Assembly (NCBI RefSeq): GCF_001761385.1
Contig: NZ_CP017476.1
Span: 2,097,501 to 2,161,500 of the forward strand
Source of the DNA: Hydrogenophaga crassostreae
GTDB taxonomy: Bacteria; Pseudomonadota; Gammaproteobacteria; Burkholderiales; Burkholderiaceae_C
DNA: 64,000 bases
Direction of reading: 5' to 3'
The position numbers and the translations under genes were made by a program. The notes beneath the pieces were generated by a model that was not told the DNA's origin, did not search any database, and saw nothing but the letters and a program-made list of their open reading frames with translations. Below are positions 60,965 to 64,000 of the stretch, one piece after another (positions within the stretch are counted from its first letter, which is position 1; every line of letters starts with the position of its first letter).

Positions 60965-61864
60965 ATGCCTGAGCGCTTTCGCGAGGGTATTCAACAGGTG
61001 ATGCAGCCGCTTGTGGAACGCGGCTTGCCGCCAGCACTTTCCGTCGGAGTAGTTGCCACCCTGTTCGGTTTGAGCATTCCGTTTATCCGTGCAATTTCGT
61101 TGAATCCGGGGAAGTACTACCGAGAGTTCACGATTCGCAAGGGGAAGAAGGATCGCAGGATCAGTGCACCCAAAGTGGCGTTGAAGTTGTTGCAATCATG
61201 GATCGGGACGCATTTGTCTCATTCGGTCAAATTGGATGACTGCGTCTTCGGGTTCGTACCTGGACGCAATGGTGTGATCGAAGCCGCTCGTAGGCACAGT
61301 GAGGCGAGATGGGTGTACTCACTTGACCTGCGCGACTTTTTTCCAAGCGTCAAAATTGATCGCGTTGAGAGCGCTTTGGTTGAACTCGGGTACTCAATCA
61401 ACAGCGCTTCGTTTATTGCTACTCTTTGCACGTTGAATCAGGCGCTGCCTCAAGGATCACCTGCAAGTCCTGTTTTGTCCAATTTGGTCTTTGCCAACAC
61501 CGACAAAGCATTAGTGCAGATTGCGACCGAAGAAGGGGTCAGGTACACGCGTTACGCCGATGACCTTGTGTTCTCTGGACAGGGGATCGTGCCGCCTCTT
61601 CTGCAGGATCGAGTGTGCGCCTGCTTGGTTGATCATGGCTGGGAGATCGCCCCTGAAAAAGAGAGCTTGGTGGAACTACCCAAGAGATTGAAAGTACATG
61701 GCTTGTTGGTTCATGGCGTGACTCCTCGCTTAACGAAGGGGTACCGCAACCGGATAAGAGCCTATCGACACCTTTTCGCCGCTGAAAAAATACAACCTGC
61801 TGACCTGGACAAAGTTAAGGGGCACCTCTCGTATGCATTGCAGGTAGAAAAGGTACCTCAATGA
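60965..61864 (+). CDS. Retron-type reverse transcriptase
   Basis: RNA-directed DNA polymerase of about 299 residues. Motifs in order: Y-Y-R-E-F-T-I-R-K-G...R-R-I-S-A-P (RT1), D-C-V-F-G-F-V-P-G-R-N-G (RT2), S-L-D-L-R-D-F-F-P-S-V (motif A), Q-G-S-P-A-S-P-V-L-S-N (motif B), and Y-T-R-Y-A-D-D-L-V-F-S-G (motif C). Two retron marks are altered: the N-A-x-x-H region reads E-A-A-R-R-H, and the V-T-G of region Y reads V-H-G-L-L-V-H-G. ATG 60965 follows a GAGG at short distance; GTG 60902 would overlap the a2 part of the ncRNA. No maturase X or endonuclease domain is present, which excludes a group II intron protein. Confidence 0.9.
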   Translation: MPERFREGIQQVMQPLVERGLPPALSVGVVATLFGLSIPFIRAISLNPGKYYREFTIRKGKKDRRISAPKVALKLLQSWIGTHLSHSVKLDDCVFGFVPGRNGVIEAARRHSEARWVYSLDLRDFFPSVKIDRVESALVELGYSINSASFIATLCTLNQALPQGSPASPVLSNLVFANTDKALVQIATEEGVRYTRYADDLVFSGQGIVPPLLQDRVCACLVDHGWEIAPEKESLVELPKRLKVHGLLVHGVTPRLTKGYRNRIRAYRHLFAAEKIQPADLDKVKGHLSYALQVEKVPQ

Positions 61865-61870
61865 GAAAAG

Positions 61871-62101
61871 TTGGAAACTTGGGCTTCTGCCGGGTTCAAA
61901 GATACCGTATTTAGGTGGAGCATGAAACTGGCAGCAGCCCAGGCACCGACGTGGTCGAGGAGGTTTGACCTGCTTCCAGATGTCAGGCTTGAATTAGTTC
62001 AAGGATGGGGCGAGAACTCGCCAGCAGTTGAGTCTTCAAGAACACCAGGGAGGTCTCTTGGGAAAAAAGTCGAGAGAGAAGAGAGAGCGCCGACTTGCTG
62101 A
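61871..62101 (+). CDS. Doubtful small ORF between RT and large gene
   Basis: A 76-codon frame from TTG 61871, six bases past the RT stop, rich in Trp and Arg and without recognised family. It overlaps the start of the large gene that follows by 44 bases in another frame, and no good ribosome site is present. It is listed because the 193-base space between RT and the large gene otherwise has no content. Confidence 0.2.
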   Translation: METWASAGFKDTVFRWSMKLAAAQAPTWSRRFDLLPDVRLELVQGWGENSPAVESSRTPGRSLGKKVEREERAPTC

Positions 62102-64000
62102 AAGTAAAGGAGCTCCTGATTTTCTACTCCGCCAGAAGATGAGCTGGCACGACCAGTTTGGCGAAAGCCAACAGCTGAAAGACGCCTTCCTTGTCCAAGT
62201 GAGGCAGACCCGCGCCCTCCTCCGCCAGTACGACGCCGCAGACGTAGCGCTTGCGATTGGCGTGTCCGAGCTCTGGCCGGCGAATGCAGGCAGTCACGTC
62301 AAACATGCGTTCGCCTGGTGCGTATTCTTGGACACGCCGCTCGAAGGCCGAGGCGGTAGAAGAATCGAAAGCTATGCCGACTTCCAACGGTTCGTCGAGG
62401 CTCTTTATGTAATCTGGCCTCACTTTCCTACGCTTGAAGATTTCTCTCCTGAGGCGGATTGGGGGCAGACCAAGGTAGACCTCGGCGGCCGATTTGTACC
62501 GGTCTTCTACGGCAGTAGTATCGAGCGAGTGCCGGACTTCATTGAGGCTTTTCGAATCACCTACGCTGATGTGCCCGACGCCCTGGCTCAGATGGACTTG
62601 GTCGTCACACTGCAGGCACAAATCATTGAAGCCATTCCTCACCTAGCACAGTCCCTTGTCGTCGATGCGGACAGTGGGCACATAGAGCTTCCCCCAGAAG
62701 ATTTCTGGCTCTCGTGTAAGGGCTTGCTGCAGAACATCGGTCACCAGAGCACTGTCTGGCGCCAGCGTGCAGTACCCTCTCTCGATGGGGTGGTCGGTGG
62801 CTACAAGGCGCCGCTGACGTGGGACTCGTTCGGCAACGCAGCATCCACTGGCGAGGCTGTTCCCTTCTTGGGCGTCAACGTTACTGGGACCTGGTACCCA
62901 ATAGCTTTACGAAGTGCTCCGGGAACCGTCGTCGATCACTGGGCAAAGAAAAGAGTCTCGGTTAGCTCACAGGTACACCAGAGGTTGAGCCTGTTTGTCT
63001 TCGAGCGCTTTGACGGCACGCTACCAGGACCATTGATGTTGACTCTCGACAGCGAGGTTTGCAGAGAGTTTCTCATCAGCAGCGTGACCTCCGCGGCGAC
63101 AGGTGTGTATCTTGTTTGCGCTTGCGATCATGAACAGTTCGACAAGCAGTCGGCGCTCGCAGCCGCTGTTCTTGCCAAGGCACGGAAGGCAAAGAACATT
63201 CGCTTCAAGATCGTTGGAGGTCCAGAGGTTCTGCTTTCAGAAGACGGCATCAATGGCCCTTCAGCCGATGAGCTCCACATCATCCTCGCGCCTACTCTAG
63301 CGGCCACTTCCGTCGGGTTTCTCAACGTTCCTGACAAGCCGTTACGAGTTCTGGCGCTTGCGGATCTCATCACAATATTCGACAGCCTCGAGAATCTGAA
63401 GGATCTGGAGCGCTATTGGGATTTTTGCGATCAACAGCGGTCGGCCCTGAATCTCTTTTCCACCGGCCCTGCCGATCTATTCGCTGCATTCAAAGACGCC
63501 GACGAGGTGTTGGTTGATGGCGCCATCGAGCCCACGATGATCAGCCTCGACCCGAGTTGGGGAACCTCATGGAGGTTCAAGGCGCTCGCTGAGTTCTGGT
63601 CGATGGCTCCTCGCACCTTTCCCGATAGCACATCTGCTTGGCGATTGAGCGAAGGGACCGAGGGCGTCATCGAGATGAGCTCGCGCGGCCGGAAGGTCAT
63701 CGCCTACTCCACTCTCGTCGGCAATTGCACCGTCCAAGCCTTGCTCGAGGTCAAGGACGATCTAGCCCGAGAAGACGGACGCATGGTCGACCTTTTCATC
63801 CAGATCCTCGCTGATTGCACTTTCAGGTGCCGTGGGCTGCTGGCTGCTGTACCGCTGTTCCAGTTGAACCATGTTCTGTTTGTCTGCAGGCGCAGCGAGT
63901 CCAGCACTATCATCGGAGATGACGAAGGTACCTCTGAAACGGCTAGAAATGCTGGCCCGGTCGTAACTACCGCCAAAGGAAGCTGCGGCAGCACTGCAGT
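62058..64000 (+). CDS. Large protein of unknown function next to the retron RT, open at window end
   Basis: An open frame of at least 647 codons that leaves the window without a stop. TTG 62058 is preceded by AGGGAGG with four bases between and gives a basic start M-G-K-K-S-R-E-K-R-E-R-R; ATG 62139 is the alternative. Features: W-H-D-Q-F-G-E near residue 29, W-P-H-F-P-T-L-E-D-F near 119, a W-x-x-x-W aromatic set near 335, an acidic-hydrophobic segment with L-A-L-A-D-L-I-T-I-F near 440, and K-V-I-A-Y-S-T-L-V-G near 550. No Walker, nuclease, protease or transmembrane signature was recognised. Composition is even over its length, with no in-frame stop. By position it is the likely retron effector or partner, which is inference. 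Confidence 0.8.
   Translation, partial: MGKKSREKRERRLAESKGAPDFLLRQKMSWHDQFGESQQLKDAFLVQVRQTRALLRQYDAADVALAIGVSELWPANAGSHVKHAFAWCVFLDTPLEGRGGRRIESYADFQRFVEALYVIWPHFPTLEDFSPEADWGQTKVDLGGRFVPVFYGSSIERVPDFIEAFRITYADVPDALAQMDLVVTLQAQIIEAIPHLAQSLVVDADSGHIELPPEDFWLSCKGLLQNIGHQSTVWRQRAVPSLDGVVGGYKAPLTWDSFGNAASTGEAVPFLGVNVTGTWYPIALRSAPGTVVDHWAKKRVSVSSQVHQRLSLFVFERFDGTLPGPLMLTLDSEVCREFLISSVTSAATGVYLVCACDHEQFDKQSALAAAVLAKARKAKNIRFKIVGGPEVLLSEDGINGPSADELHIILAPTLAATSVGFLNVPDKPLRVLALADLITIFDSLENLKDLERYWDFCDQQRSALNLFSTGPADLFAAFKDADEVLVDGAIEPTMISLDPSWGTSWRFKALAEFWSMAPRTFPDSTSAWRLSEGTEGVIEMSSRGRKVIAYSTLVGNCTVQALLEVKDDLAREDGRMVDLFIQILADCTFRCRGLLAAVPLFQLNHVLFVCRRSESSTIIGDDEGTSETARNAGPVVTTAKGSCGSTA

Noticed and set aside
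62124..62642. 172-codon minus-strand frame inside the large island gene
   Set aside because: The plus-strand frame is open over its whole length with a strong ribosome site; the minus frame lacks one and stops abruptly.

Overview
The window is a GC-rich chromosomal segment of a betaproteobacterium, most likely Burkholderiales and probably Comamonadaceae. This is inferred from gene content and order (gloB/methyltransferase/rnhA, ilvB-ilvH-ilvC-pssA-leuA, aat-bpt, dnaX-ybaB-recR) and from a G+C-biased third codon position in almost every gene. The first 58 kb reads as core chromosome; the last 5.8 kb looks like the start of an integrated island.

Layout. 1-8.2 kb: propionyl-CoA catabolism (methylmalonyl-CoA mutase, MeaB chaperone, propionyl-CoA carboxylase beta and alpha) with biotin synthase and a glyoxalase-fold protein that is a candidate methylmalonyl-CoA epimerase. 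8.5-14 kb: an MCP chemoreceptor between two paralogous small proteins of unknown function, then a cupin, an acyltransferase and an alpha/beta hydrolase. 14.5-17.6 kb: an AT-richer two-gene MBOAT/AlgJ-like O-acetylation module. 17.9-21.1 kb: SRP RNA, dnaX, ybaB, recR. 21.3-27.4 kb: MAPEG protein, solute-binding protein, mltD, gloB, a methyltransferase, rnhA and a probably frameshifted membrane-protein gene. 27.4-30.6 kb: molybdenum cofactor genes moeA-mobA-moaA. 30.7-35.3 kb: a PF10118 protein divergent from a TetR regulator, then membrane and soluble pyrophosphatases divergent from each other. 35.4-37.7 kb: a five-gene bactofilin operon. 37.9-45.5 kb: FemAB-like protein, nadE, CHRD protein, asparaginase (plus a decayed piece of an asparaginase gene), glnB, LOG, dgkA, RDD protein.

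45.7-53.7 kb: branched-chain amino acid synthesis, ilvB-ilvH-ilvC-pssA, then a leucine leader peptide with attenuator followed by two different 2-isopropylmalate synthases in tandem. 53.9-58.1 kb: pbpG, an IclR regulator, the N-degron transferases bpt and aat, and a VanZ-like protein.

58.2 kb to the end: a 45-nt 3' fragment of tRNA-Asn marks an attachment site. Beyond it lie small unknown genes, a HEPN-like protein coupled to a winged-helix protein, a retron-type reverse transcriptase preceded by structured RNA that looks like msr-msd (7-bp hairpin, perfect 20-bp hairpin, complementary flanks), and a long uncharacterised gene that runs off the window without a stop. This retron locus is the best candidate for an undescribed system here.
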